Assembly (NCBI RefSeq): GCF_004684095.1
Contig: NZ_SRII01000002.1
Location: 434,692 to 498,691 of the forward strand
Direction: 5' to 3'
DNA from: Hymenobacter sp. UV11
GTDB lineage: Bacteria; Bacteroidota; Bacteroidia; Cytophagales; Hymenobacteraceae
DNA: 64,000 nucleotides
This document shows, piece by piece, positions 23,693-31,826 of this stretch. Every line of letters begins with the position of its first letter. The stretch's first letter is position 1. The notes under the pieces are model-generated. The model saw only the letters and a program-made list of their open reading frames with translations. It made no database searches and was not told where the DNA came from. Both the position numbers and the translations under genes were made by a program.

Positions 23693-24898
23693 TTAAGAAT
23701 ACTCTTCCAGGTGCTTAGTATAAGTGGCCAGGTCTTTGTCGCCGCGGCCCGAGAGGCAGACCACCACCACATCGTCCTTCTTCGCCCCGATGAGGGGTAG
23801 GCAAGCCAGCGCGTGGGCCGTTTCGAGGGCCGGAATAATGCCCTCCAGCCGGCTGAGCTGAAACGCGGCATCGAGCGCCGCCTTGTCAGTAATCGAGATA
23901 AACTCGGCCCGCCCGGTGGCAAACAGCTGCGCGTGCTGCGGCCCAATGCCGGGGTAATCGAGGCCCGCCGAGATGGAGTAGGGCTCCGTCACCTGGCCGT
24001 CTTCGGTCTGCATCAGAATAGTGCTGGCCCCGTGCAGGATGCCTGGCTTACCCAGCGCCGTAGTGGCGGCCGAATGGCCGGTGTCGACGCCCTGGCCGGC
24101 GGCCTCAGCGGCAATGAGGCGCACGCCGGGCTCGTCGAGGTAGTGGTAAAACGCGCCCGCCGCGTTGGAGCCGCCGCCCACGCAGGCCAGCACAAAATCG
24201 GGGGTAGCACGGCCGGTTTGCTCCAGAAGCTGGCTGATAGTTTCGGCCGAAATGATGGACTGGAACCGGGCCACCATATCGGGGTAGGGGTGCGGGCCCA
24301 CTACCGAGCCGATGATGTAGTGCGTGTCGGTGGGGTTCGAAATCCAGTGGCGCATGGCCTCGTTGGTGGCGTCTTTCAGGGTTTGGCTGCCGCTGGTGGC
24401 GGGCACCACTTTGGCCCCGAGCATCCGCATGCGGTCCACGTTGGGCTTCTGGCGCTCAATGTCGATGGCGCCCATGTACACAATGCACTCCAGGCCCATG
24501 AGCGCGCACACGGTAGCCGTGGCCACGCCGTGCTGGCCAGCACCGGTTTCGGCCACAATTCGCTTTTTGCCAAGCTGTTGCGCCACCAGTATCTGGCCGA
24601 TGGTGTTGTTGATTTTGTGCGCGCCGGTGTGGCACAAATCCTCGCGCTTCAGGTAGATAGTGGTGCCAATCTCAGCCGAGAGCCGCTGGGCCAGAAAAAG
24701 GGGGGTAGGGCGCCCCGCAAAGTCGCGCAGTAGCTGCTTAAACTCGCTCTGAAACTCGGGGTCCTCAATGATTTTGAGGTAGTTATCGCGCAGCTCCTCC
24801 ACGTTGGGATAGAGCATTTCGGGCACGTAGGCGCCGCCGAAGGGGCCGTAGTAGCCGCTGGCATCGACGCGGTAGGGGGAGGGGGCAGTGATAGTCAT
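23693..24898 (-). CDS. trpB: Tryptophan synthase beta chain
   Basis: 401-residue PLP enzyme condensing indole with serine. The PLP lysine is Lys95 in [15 protein letters not shown]. The phosphate-binding glycine loop is [11 protein letters not shown]. The N-terminal [15 protein letters not shown] is the TrpB1 signature, so this is the canonical alpha-dependent form. The ATG at 24896-24898 ([10 protein letters not shown]) is preferred over one nine codons upstream. It follows trpF by 34 bp. Confidence 0.97.
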   Translation of the reverse strand: MTITAPSPYRVDASGYYGPFGGAYVPEMLYPNVEELRDNYLKIIEDPEFQSEFKQLLRDFAGRPTPLFLAQRLSAEIGTTIYLKREDLCHTGAHKINNTIGQILVAQQLGKKRIVAETGAGQHGVATATVCALMGLECIVYMGAIDIERQKPNVDRMRMLGAKVVPATSGSQTLKDATNEAMRHWISNPTDTHYIIGSVVGPHPYPDMVARFQSIISAETISQLLEQTGRATPDFVLACVGGGSNAAGAFYHYLDEPGVRLIAAEAAGQGVDTGHSAATTALGKPGILHGASTILMQTEDGQVTEPYSISAGLDYPGIGPQHAQLFATGRAEFISITDKAALDAAFQLSRLEGIIPALETAHALACLPLIGAKKDDVVVVCLSGRGDKDLATYTKHLEEYS

Positions 24899-24932
24899 AC
24901 GTAATGAGCAGTGGGCAATTAGCAATAAACAG

Positions 24933-25571
24933 TTAGTAGTCAGCGCGCTGCTCGTGCAGGCGGGTTAGGAGCTGGCCGGCAGCCTCCACGTCTTTTAGGC
25001 CGGGGGAAATCTCGAGCAGGCTGTTGAAGTCGTAGCCCGCCAGCTGCGGGTGGTGAAAGCGCAGCAGCTCATCGATATTGGCCGGGCCCAGGCCGCCGCT
25101 CAACAAGAAGGGGGTAGGGCCCTGGTAATTGGCCAGCACGCGCCAGTCGAAAGTCTGGCCGTTGCCGCCGCGTTGCGCGCCTTTGGTATCAAACAAAAAC
25201 AAGTCGCACAACGGCTCGTATTCTGCTAAAGTGCTGAAATCAAACTGCTCATCTACCGAAAAAGCCTTGATAATCCGAAGGCCTTGGTCGTGTACGGCGC
25301 GGCAATAAGCCGGCGTTTCGTGGCCGTGCAGCTGTACGTAGTCGAGGCTGTAGCGGGTAGTAGTGGCCAGCAACTCGGGCAGCGGCGCATCCACAAATAC
25401 GCCCACTTTGGCCACGGACTCGGGCAGGCTGCGCAGCACCTCCGTCGAGAGCTTATCGGCGACAAAGCGCGGCGACTTATCGTAGAAGATAAATCCCAGA
25501 AAATCGGGATTAAAATCGGCAATGGCCAGAATGTTGGCCGCCTCACGCATGCCGCAGATTTTAACTTGCAT
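24933..25571 (-). CDS. trpF: Phosphoribosylanthranilate isomerase
   Basis: 212 residues, TIM barrel, Amadori rearrangement of PRA to CdRP. The N-terminal [10 protein letters not shown] gives the catalytic Cys6, and the general acid Asp is in [22 protein letters not shown] is the phosphate loop. The family signature near the end, [16 protein letters not shown], has Asn in the place of the usual Val-Asp-Ser context but is otherwise normal. It starts 6 bp after trpC, so the two are tightly coupled. Confidence 0.96.
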   Translation of the reverse strand: MQVKICGMREAANILAIADFNPDFLGFIFYDKSPRFVADKLSTEVLRSLPESVAKVGVFVDAPLPELLATTTRYSLDYVQLHGHETPAYCRAVHDQGLRIIKAFSVDEQFDFSTLAEYEPLCDLFLFDTKGAQRGGNGQTFDWRVLANYQGPTPFLLSGGLGPANIDELLRFHHPQLAGYDFNSLLEISPGLKDVEAAGQLLTRLHEQRADY

Positions 25572-25577
25572 AGCTAC

Positions 25578-26381
25578 TTAAGAAGCAACTGCCCCCGATA
25601 GTTCGGCCACCAGCCCGGCAAGGGCCGCCGCGGGGTCGGTAGTTTTCATAAACGTTTCGCCAATCAAAAAGCCCTGGTAGCCCGCCTGCCGCAGCGCCAG
25701 AATGGTGCTGGCGTGCTGCAAGCCACTCTCGGCCACTTTCACAAACGTGCTGGGAATGAGGGCCGCCAGCCGCGCCGACGTTTCCACATCGGTCGCAAAC
25801 GTGGCCAGATTGCGGTTGTTCACGCCCACCAAATCCACGCTGTGGGCCAGGTGGCTGCGCAATTCGGCTTCGTCGTGCACCTCCAGCAGCACTTCCAGCC
25901 CCAGCTCGTGCGCGTACTGGCTGAACTGCACCACCTCGGCCGGCGTGAGGCAGCTGGCAATGAGCAGGATAAGGTCGGCCCCCAGCGCCCGCGCCTCAGT
26001 TATCTGGTATTCGCTGATGATGAAGTCCTTGCGCAAAATCGGCGTGCCGGGGCAGGCCGCCCGCGCCGCCCGCAGGTCATCGGCCGTGCCGCCAAAAAAC
26101 GGCTCATCCGTGAGCACCGACAGCACCGCCGCGCCCGCCGCCGCGTAGCCCGCCGTGGTGGCGCCCGCCTCAGCCGTGCCGTTTATCACGCCCTTGGACG
26201 GCGAGCGCCGCTTAAACTCGGCAATAATGCCCGACGAGCCCGCGGCCGTGAGCGCCGCCCGCGCCGAGAGCACAGGGCGGGTGAAGGGGGGTAGGGCTTG
26301 CAGCGCAGCCAGTGGCGTAGCCGCCTCGCAGCGGGCTACTTCCTGGCGCTTTTCGGCAATGATTTTATCGAGGATAGTCAT
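25578..26381 (-). CDS. trpC: Indole-3-glycerol phosphate synthase
   Basis: 267 residues. Converts CdRP to indole-3-glycerol phosphate. Typical IGPS segments: GIIAEFKRRSPSKGVI (catalytic Glu and Lys), LTDEPFFGGTADDL, ILRKDFIISEYQ (catalytic Lys), VGVNNRNLATFATD and ESGLQHA. A monofunctional enzyme, not fused to TrpF. It is preceded by a 209-bp gap to trpD that contains a C-rich inverted repeat. Confidence 0.97.
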   Translation of the reverse strand: MTILDKIIAEKRQEVARCEAATPLAALQALPPFTRPVLSARAALTAAGSSGIIAEFKRRSPSKGVINGTAEAGATTAGYAAAGAAVLSVLTDEPFFGGTADDLRAARAACPGTPILRKDFIISEYQITEARALGADLILLIASCLTPAEVVQFSQYAHELGLEVLLEVHDEAELRSHLAHSVDLVGVNNRNLATFATDVETSARLAALIPSTFVKVAESGLQHASTILALRQAGYQGFLIGETFMKTTDPAAALAGLVAELSGAVAS

Positions 26382-26402
26382 GATATTTTGAGACTGCGCA
26401 GG

Positions 26403-26581
26403 CGGGGCGCCTCACCCCCCGGTCCCCTCTCCGAAAAGGAGAGGGGGAGCCGAGACGGCGCTGGAGAAGTCAATGGCTTAAAAATTCAAAGTGCTTAAAA
26501 TGGTTTTTCGGGCGAAGTGATTATTTTTCGTTTGGCTCCCCCTCTCCTTTTCGGAGAGGGGACCGGGGGTAAGGCGCCCCG
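26403..26581. repeat. C-rich inverted repeat between trpD and trpC
   Basis: Arms 26403-26451 and 26534-26581 (core GGTCCCCTCTCCGAAAAGGA) are complementary except for one substitution and one extra C. They are about 80 nt apart, and each arm contains its own small palindrome CTCTCCTTTTCGGAGAG. It is a different family from the GTCAT elements. Confidence 0.9.
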
Positions 26582-26590
26582 TCCGCGCCG

Positions 26591-27586
26591 TTAGCTCAAC
26601 GCCAGCAGCTTCTCAAACGCGGCTCGCGCCCGGCCGCTGTCCAAACTCTCGGCGGCCATTGCCAGCCCCTCGGCGGCATCGGCGGCGCGGCCGGCGGTGC
26701 GCAGGGCCAGCGCGGCATTGGCCAGCACGGCGTTGCGGTGGGCAGCGGGGGCCTCGTTGCGCAATACTTTTTGGAAAATATCCGCCGCCTCGGCCACCGT
26801 GTCGCCCCCAAACAGGGACTCGGGTGTAGTCTGCGGCAAGCCCAAGTCGCTGGGCGACAGTAATTCCTCGCCCTGCCGGCTGATGAGCTTCACGGGCCCG
26901 GTCAGCGATACCTCGTCGTAGCCGTCGAGGCTGTGCACAATGAGGAATTCCCTACCCGCCTCCTGCTGGTGCAGGTAGGCATAGAGGCGCGCTAGCTCTA
27001 GGCTGAACACGCCTACCAGCTGCAGGCGCGGCCGGGCGGGGTTCACCAGCGGCCCCAGCATATTGAAGAACGTCTTCACGCCCAGCTCCTTACGCAGCGG
27101 CGCCACGTTCTTCAGGGCCGGATGAAACAGCGGTGCGTGCAGAAAACAGATATTGGCCTCATCGAGCTGGCGCCGTAGCGCGTCGTTGTCAGCCGTAAAT
27201 TTTACGCCCATGTGCTCCAGCACCGTGCTGCTGCCGCTGATGCTCGACACGCCGTGGTTGCCGTGCTTGGCCACCGGCTGGCCCGCGCCGGCCACTACGA
27301 AGGCCGACAAGGTGGAAATATTGAACGTGTTGCGGCCGTCGCCGCCGGTGCCGCACACGTCCATCGCATCGACGCCGCCGAGGTCCACAGGGCGGCACAG
27401 CTCCAGCAGCGCGTTGCGGAAGCCGGCCAGTTCCTCCACCGTCACGCTACGCATGAGGTACACGGTGAGGAAGGCGGCAATCTGGGCCGGGTTGTACTGG
27501 CCCTGGGCGATGCCCAGCACCACGCGGTGCGCCTCATCCTGGGGCAGCGTGCGGTAAGCAAAGAGGTGGTTGAGCGTGTCTTTCAA
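26591..27586 (-). CDS. trpD: Anthranilate phosphoribosyltransferase
   Basis: 331 residues. Joins anthranilate and PRPP. The PRPP loop is DVCGTGGDGRNTFNIST, followed by KHGNHGVSSISGSSTVLE. Not fused to TrpG. The start codon appears to be TTG at 27584-27586 (reading as MKDTLNHLFAYR), which matches the usual family N-terminus; no ATG or GTG is close. A weak TTG start directly behind the inverted repeat at 27604-27701 could lower its translation relative to trpG. Confidence 0.95.
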   Translation of the reverse strand: MKDTLNHLFAYRTLPQDEAHRVVLGIAQGQYNPAQIAAFLTVYLMRSVTVEELAGFRNALLELCRPVDLGGVDAMDVCGTGGDGRNTFNISTLSAFVVAGAGQPVAKHGNHGVSSISGSSTVLEHMGVKFTADNDALRRQLDEANICFLHAPLFHPALKNVAPLRKELGVKTFFNMLGPLVNPARPRLQLVGVFSLELARLYAYLHQQEAGREFLIVHSLDGYDEVSLTGPVKLISRQGEELLSPSDLGLPQTTPESLFGGDTVAEAADIFQKVLRNEAPAAHRNAVLANAALALRTAGRAADAAEGLAMAAESLDSGRARAAFEKLLALS

Positions 27587-27603
27587 GAAAATAGCTTGTT
27601 TAC

Positions 27604-27701
27604 AACGTCATGCAGACCGAAGGGAAGCATCTCGTGTGGTGTAGTAATTAATAGTAAGCAACGAAGCGAGCGAGATGCTTCCCTTCGGTCTGCATGACGT
27701 T
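27604..27701. repeat. GTCAT-family inverted repeat between trpG and trpD
   Basis: Perfect 31-bp arms 27604-27634 and 27671-27701 (core GTCATGCAGACCGAAGGGAA). It has the same arm sequence as the copy between trpE and trpG. The loops share a TAGTAA box and the string GCAACGAAGCGAG. Confidence 0.95.
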
Positions 27702-27709
27702 CGGGTTTC

Positions 27710-28285
27710 TCACCCATTCACCCAATTCGCCAGCATAGTCTTACCGTGCTCCGTCAGCACCGACTCGGGGTGAAACTGTACGCCCAGCACGTCGTAGTCG
27801 CGGTGGGCGAGGGCCAGCACCTGGCCATTCTCATCGAGGGCCGTGATGCGCAGCTCGGCCGGCACGCCCTCGGGCGCGATGGTCCAGGAGTGGTAGCGGC
27901 CCACGCGCACGTTGTCGGGCACGTCGTTGAAGAGGCGATTGTCGGCCGCGTCGGGTGTCTGGTGCAGGGTGTGGGCCACGCCGTGGTGCACCTCGCCGAG
28001 GTTAGCGAGCTGGCCACCAAAGGCTTCGCCAATGGCCTGGTGGCCCAGGCACACGCCCAGAATGTGCTTGGTCGGCGCGTAGCGCTTTATCAGTTCAGGC
28101 ATAATACCCGCTTCGCTCGGAATACCGGGGCCGGGCGAGAGCAAAATGTGAGAGTACTTATCGACCTCATCGAGGCTGATTTTATCATTGCGAAACACGT
28201 CCACTTCCTGGCCCAGCTCGCGCAGCATGTACACGAGGTTGTAGGTGAAGGAGTCGTAGTTGTCGAGAACCAGGATATTTTTCAT
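27710..28285 (-). CDS. trpG: Anthranilate synthase glutamine amidotransferase component
   Basis: 191-residue class I amidotransferase supplying ammonia to TrpE. The nucleophile Cys is in ILGVCLGHQAIGEAFGG. The His-Glu pair is in VQFHPESVLTEHG. The N-terminal LVLDNYDSFTYNLVYML is typical. Separate from trpE and trpD. It is flanked on both sides by nearly identical GTCAT-family inverted repeats. Confidence 0.96.
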   Translation of the reverse strand: MKNILVLDNYDSFTYNLVYMLRELGQEVDVFRNDKISLDEVDKYSHILLSPGPGIPSEAGIMPELIKRYAPTKHILGVCLGHQAIGEAFGGQLANLGEVHHGVAHTLHQTPDAADNRLFNDVPDNVRVGRYHSWTIAPEGVPAELRITALDENGQVLALAHRDYDVLGVQFHPESVLTEHGKTMLANWVNG

Positions 28286-28313
28286 TTAACAATTAACAGT
28301 TATCAATTAACAA
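28286..28313. repeat. AT-rich TTAACAGTTATCAATT string
   Basis: TTAACAATTAACAGTTATCA is followed by ATTAACAA, immediately upstream of trpG. Similar strings occur at 24901-24935, 47318-47345, 51918-51950 and 52009-52034, always in gaps. Confidence 0.6.
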
Positions 28314-28335
28314 TGGTGGGGCGCGGCCGCCGCTT

Positions 28336-28429
28336 GTCATGCAGACCGAAGGGAAGCATCTCGCAAGGGATAGTAACTTCTGCCGCCTGCAACGAAGCGA
28401 GCGAGATGCTTCCCTTCGGTCTGCATGAC
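28336..28429. repeat. GTCAT-family inverted repeat between trpE and trpG
   Basis: Perfect 28-bp arms 28336-28363 and 28402-28429, with the same sequence as at 27604-27701. The loop ends with GCAACGAAGCGAG as in that copy. Confidence 0.95.
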
Positions 28430-28446
28430 GGGCTGCTACCTGCTTA

Positions 28447-29889
28447 TTACACCTTTTCCGCCTGCTGCATAGCCGCCCGCAGCGCGCCCAGCTTATTATG
28501 CACCTCCTGCAATTCGCTGGCGGGCACCGACTTGGCCACTACCCCCGCGCCGGCTTGGTAATACAGCGTATTGTCCTTGCTGAGGAAGGTGCGAATCATG
28601 ATGGCGTGGTTGAAGTCGCCGCCGAAGTCGAGCGCGCCGATGCAGCCGCCGTAGAAGCCGCGCTGGGTGCTCTCATACTCATCAATGAGCTGGATGGCGC
28701 GGTACTTGGGTGCGCCCGAGAGCGTGCCGGCCGGGAAGGTTTCGCCCACCACGTCGAGCGGCTCGGTATCAGGACCAAGCTGGCCCACTACCTTGGAAAC
28801 CAGGTGAATAACGTGCGAGTAGTACTGGATTTCCTTGAAGCGCTCCACGGCCACCACGTCGCAGCGGCGGCTGAGGTCGTTGCGGGCCAGGTCCACGAGC
28901 ATCACGTGCTCGGCGGTTTCCTTGGGGTCGTTGAGTAGCTCCTGGGCCAGGCGGGCGTCGGCCGCGTCGTCGCCGGTGCGTCGGAAAGTGCCGGCGATGG
29001 GGTAGAGCACCGCCTGGCCCTTGTTCACCACAATCTGCGATTCGGGCGAGGAGCCGAAAATCTTGTACCCGCCGTAATCAAAAAAGAACAGGTAGGGCGA
29101 CGGATTGAGCGAGCGCAGCGCCCGGTACACGTTAAACTCGTCGCCCTGAAAACCCTGCTGGAAGCGGCGCGACAGCACAATCTGAAACACGTCGCCGCGC
29201 TGGCAGTGGTGCTGCCCCAGCCGAATCAGCTCCAGGTACTCGGCATCGGTGGCATTCGATGTTTCCTCGCCGGTGAGGTGAAACGCGTGGGTCGCAAAGT
29301 TGCGGTTTTGGATGAGCGTCTCGATGTAGTCGAGCGTATCGGCTACCGGCTCTTCACCTTCGGCCAAATACTGGTGCTCAAACAGATACAGCTCATCCTT
29401 GAAGTGGTTGATGGCGATGACGTAGCGAAATGCCTGGTACACGATGGCCGGCACTGTGCTGGCGCCGGGCTTGTCGCGCAGGGCTACATCCTCAAAATAC
29501 TGCACCGCCTCGTAGGCCATGTGCCCAAACAGCCCATTGGTAATGAACGGCAGCCCCGACGGCGCGGCCGGCTGGAAACTGCTCCGAAACTCCCGCAACT
29601 GCGTCAGCGCCTGGCGCGGGTCGGCCAGCGTGATAGTGCTGGCCGGCTGGCCGGGCCGCTGGGTGGTCAGCTGGTGCTTGTCCAGCTCAAAGCGCGCTAC
29701 TGGGCTGAAGCAGAGGTAGGAAAAGCTGTTGTTGTTGCCGTGGTAGTCGGAGCTTTCAAGCAGCAGCGTGCCCACAAACTGGTCGCGCAGGCGCAGGTAC
29801 AGACTCACTGGCGTGAGCGTGTCGGCCAGCAAGCGGCGGTGGCGGCTGTGGACGATAGTGGCGGTAGAAGTAGCAGTGGCGGCCGGCAT
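28447..29889 (-). CDS. trpE: Anthranilate synthase component I
   Basis: 480-residue chorismate-using enzyme, first step of tryptophan synthesis. LLLESSDYHG at residues 42-51 is the site conserved for tryptophan feedback inhibition. The C-terminal chorismate-binding domain includes PIAGTFRRTGDDAAD, MLVDLARNDLSRR and GTLSGAPKYRAIQLIDEYE. It is the first structural gene of the operon and lies 29 bp after the attenuator hairpin. The ATG at 29887-29889 is used. Confidence 0.97.
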   Translation of the reverse strand: MPAATATSTATIVHSRHRRLLADTLTPVSLYLRLRDQFVGTLLLESSDYHGNNNSFSYLCFSPVARFELDKHQLTTQRPGQPASTITLADPRQALTQLREFRSSFQPAAPSGLPFITNGLFGHMAYEAVQYFEDVALRDKPGASTVPAIVYQAFRYVIAINHFKDELYLFEHQYLAEGEEPVADTLDYIETLIQNRNFATHAFHLTGEETSNATDAEYLELIRLGQHHCQRGDVFQIVLSRRFQQGFQGDEFNVYRALRSLNPSPYLFFFDYGGYKIFGSSPESQIVVNKGQAVLYPIAGTFRRTGDDAADARLAQELLNDPKETAEHVMLVDLARNDLSRRCDVVAVERFKEIQYYSHVIHLVSKVVGQLGPDTEPLDVVGETFPAGTLSGAPKYRAIQLIDEYESTQRGFYGGCIGALDFGGDFNHAIMIRTFLSKDNTLYYQAGAGVVAKSVPASELQEVHNKLGALRAAMQQAEKV

Positions 29890-29917
29890 GGCGAGGAAAG
29901 ACGGGGGTAGGGGACAA

Positions 29918-29949
29918 CAAAAAAGCCCGCTGCGGTGAGCAGCGGGCTT
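29918..29949 (-). terminator. trp attenuator terminator hairpin
   Basis: On the minus strand AAGCCCGCTGC (29949-29939), loop TCACC, GCAGCGGGCTT (29933-29923), then a T-rich tail. The hairpin lies between the leader peptide and trpE. A competing pairing is possible between TGAGCA at the leader stop (29994-29989) and TGCTCA in the terminator loop (29941-29936). Confidence 0.85.
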
Positions 29950-29991
29950 GGAGAATCTCTAAGGGTTCAACCAACTTATAATGCCTAATGC

Positions 29992-30051
29992 TCAGCCTCT
30001 TGGGAAGGTTGAGTGCCACCAGCTTTGCGAAACGGTTGCGACGAAGGACAT
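29992..30051 (-). CDS. trpL: trp operon leader peptide
   Basis: A 19-codon reading frame, MSFVATVSQSWWHSTFPRG, with two adjacent Trp codons at positions 11-12 (30021-30016). It lies about 17 bp downstream of a predicted transcription start and upstream of a terminator hairpin and trpE. Stalling at TGG TGG under tryptophan shortage would cover TCAACC (30012-30007), which can otherwise pair with GGTTGA at 29972-29967. This is the classical attenuation layout. The known Bacteroid-trp RNA family is the natural comparison. Confidence 0.88.
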   Translation of the reverse strand: MSFVATVSQSWWHSTFPRG

Positions 30052-30074
30052 GAGTTAGGGTCGGTTTGCGGGGG

Positions 30075-30105
30075 CAAAGGAACGACGGTTTTTTGAAAAA
30101 GCAAA
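30075..30105 (-). promoter_or_regulatory. trp operon promoter
   Basis: The minus strand reads TTTG (30105-30102), a 19-bp spacer, then TTCCTTTG (30082-30075), one mismatch from the TAnnTTTG -7 consensus. The start of transcription would fall near 30068, just before trpL. Confidence 0.7.
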
Positions 30106-30173
30106 TTTCCGAGACAGATTTATTTGCGTTCGGTAAGCTTGCCAAAAAATATAGCTATCAAAACAAAAAAAAA

Positions 30174-30251
30174 CGTCATGCTGACGAAGCAAGCATCTTG
30201 GGCGCATCACTGAACGATACCTGACAAGATACTTGCTTCGTCAGTATGACG
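30174..30251. repeat. GTCAT-family inverted repeat
   Basis: Arms 30174-30200 (CGTCATGCTGACGAAGCAAG then CATCTTG) and 30225-30251 are complementary with two mismatches. It lies between the CvfB-like gene and the trp promoter, both on the minus strand. Confidence 0.9.
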
Positions 30252-30266
30252 CTCTTTATGTGTCCT

Positions 30267-31103
30267 TTATTCGGCCACTACCAGCCGGGTTTCCTCCGGC
30301 CCCAGCTTTATCAAACCTTGTTTGTAGAGCGAGCCAAGGGCTTTTTTGAATACTTTTTTGCTCATGCCGAGGCGGCGGTACACGTCGTCGGCCAGGCTCT
30401 TATCGCCGAGGGGTAGGCGGCCGTCGGGGCGTTGCTTGAGGGCGGCCAGCACAATGGCGGCGGCACTTTCCACCTCATCGTAGCCGGCCTGGCCGAGGCG
30501 CACATCGAGCTTGCCATCGGGCCGAACCAGGCGCAGGTGACCGGGCAGCAGCTCGCCAATGCGCAGTGGCCGAAATACTTCATTCGAATAAAGCAGGCCG
30601 GCGTGTGTGCCGTTTACAATGACGGAGTAGCCGAGTGGTGTTTCTTCGGCGATGAGCACCTGCACGGTTTCGCCTAGGGCGCCCACGAAAGGCTCGGGGC
30701 TGAGAAAGCGCTGCCACTTGGCCGAGGCCACCAGGCGGTCGGTAGCCTCGTCGAGGTACACGTACACCAGCACGCGGTCGCCCACACGCACGTCCTGGCG
30801 CTGGTTGGCGTGGGGCAGCAGCAGGTCTTTTTCGAGGCCCCAGTCGAGGAAGGCGCCGGGCGCGCCTACGTCGCGCACGGTGAGCGCGGCAAAGCTGTCG
30901 ACCACCGCCAGCGGCTCTAAGGTGGTGGCAATGAGACGGTCTTCGGAGTCGCGGTATACAAACACGCGAATGGTGTCGCCGACGTGCGCGCCCACCGGGC
31001 GGTACTTCTCGGGCAGCAGTAGGTCGCCGTCGTCGCTGGTCAGGTAGAAGCCGATGCTGACTTCGCGGGCTATTTCGAGGTCGTTAAAATCGCCGAGACG
31101 CAT
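30267..31103 (-). CDS. S1-like RNA-binding protein, CvfB family
   Basis: 278 residues with three S1-like beta-barrels in the N-terminal two thirds (for example LPEKYRPVGAHVGDTIRVFV and LLLPHANQRQDVRVGDRVLV). A C-terminal winged-helix follows (LADDVYRRLGMSKKVFKKAL then GSLYKQGLIKLG). This is the architecture of CvfB/YitL proteins, which bind RNA and influence virulence gene expression in Staphylococcus. In Bacteroidota the RNA target is unknown. No signal peptide; monocistronic. Confidence 0.88.
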   Translation of the reverse strand: MRLGDFNDLEIAREVSIGFYLTSDDGDLLLPEKYRPVGAHVGDTIRVFVYRDSEDRLIATTLEPLAVVDSFAALTVRDVGAPGAFLDWGLEKDLLLPHANQRQDVRVGDRVLVYVYLDEATDRLVASAKWQRFLSPEPFVGALGETVQVLIAEETPLGYSVIVNGTHAGLLYSNEVFRPLRIGELLPGHLRLVRPDGKLDVRLGQAGYDEVESAAAIVLAALKQRPDGRLPLGDKSLADDVYRRLGMSKKVFKKALGSLYKQGLIKLGPEETRLVVAE

Positions 31104-31261
31104 AAAGGGAAAGAGCGGTACACGCCATGAGTTAAGGTACTGCGAAGGTAGGGCCGCTTAGCGCGGCCTGGCTCAGCAAGCTAAAACCAGGATTTTTTAG
31201 CACCTTCGGGGGAATCGTGGCTTTGTACGGAAAAATACTATAATCATTGCCAAAAATCGGT

Positions 31262-31269
31262 TAAATTTG
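31262..31269 (+). promoter_or_regulatory. -7 box upstream of the TonB-C gene
   Basis: TAAATTTG, an exact TAnnTTTG match, 48 bp before the ATG. The surrounding 31104-31317 is otherwise empty, AT-rich leader sequence. Confidence 0.45.
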
Positions 31270-31317
31270 ATAGACGAAACCCTATTGTCTTCGTGAGGAT
31301 TATATTTTCTTTAACTT

Positions 31318-31800
31318 ATGACTAGCCGTTTTATACCCTGCCTTCTAGTGCTTATAGGATGCTCAGCCGGCTTTGCGCAGGCCCAAAGTTCCGCCCGCCT
31401 GACGCTGGCATCGGCGGCGGCGCTACCCGCTAGCGTTGCGTCCGCAACTGTAGCGGCCCCTACCCCCAGTCTCCCGTTCAGGTCCGATTCTATTTTCGTG
31501 AATCCGGAGGTGCGGCCGCAGTTTGTGGGGGGCGAGGCGGGGCTGCGCCAGTACCTGATGAAAAACCTGCGCTACCCCGAGCAGGCACTGCGGCAGCACG
31601 TCAGCGGCAAGGTGTACGTGCGCTTTATTCTCAACGCTGCGGGGCGCGTCACGGATGCTTCGGTGGTGCGCGGCCCCGGCAGTGGCCTCAATGAGGAAGG
31701 CCTGCGGCTGGTGTGGATGATGCCGGCCTGGCAGCCCGCCCACCAGCGCGGCCAGGCCGTGCGGGTGTCGTGCACGCTGCCCATCACGTTTCAGGAATAA
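31318..31800 (+). CDS. TonB C-terminal domain protein
   Basis: 160 residues. A signal sequence (FIPCLLVLIGCSAGFAQAQ; a lipoprotein reading at IGCS is possible) is followed by an Ala/Pro-rich linker and a TonB C-terminal domain: QFVGGEAGLRQYLMKNLRYP, VSGKVYVRFILNAAGRVTDA, GLNEEGLRLVWMMPAWQPA. It lacks the usual N-terminal transmembrane anchor and Pro-Lys spacer of energy-transducing TonB. It is therefore more likely a periplasmic or lipid-anchored protein that uses the fold for another contact. It is convergent with the barrel gene at 31827. Confidence 0.82.
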   Translation: MTSRFIPCLLVLIGCSAGFAQAQSSARLTLASAAALPASVASATVAAPTPSLPFRSDSIFVNPEVRPQFVGGEAGLRQYLMKNLRYPEQALRQHVSGKVYVRFILNAAGRVTDASVVRGPGSGLNEEGLRLVWMMPAWQPAHQRGQAVRVSCTLPITFQE

Positions 31801-31826
31801 ACGGCGCCCTACCCCCATTATCGGGC

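Noticed and set aside
27604..28429. Two GTCAT elements as ends of an insertion sequence carrying trpG
   Set aside because: Each is a complete inverted repeat by itself, and trpG is in its normal operon place; no transposase.
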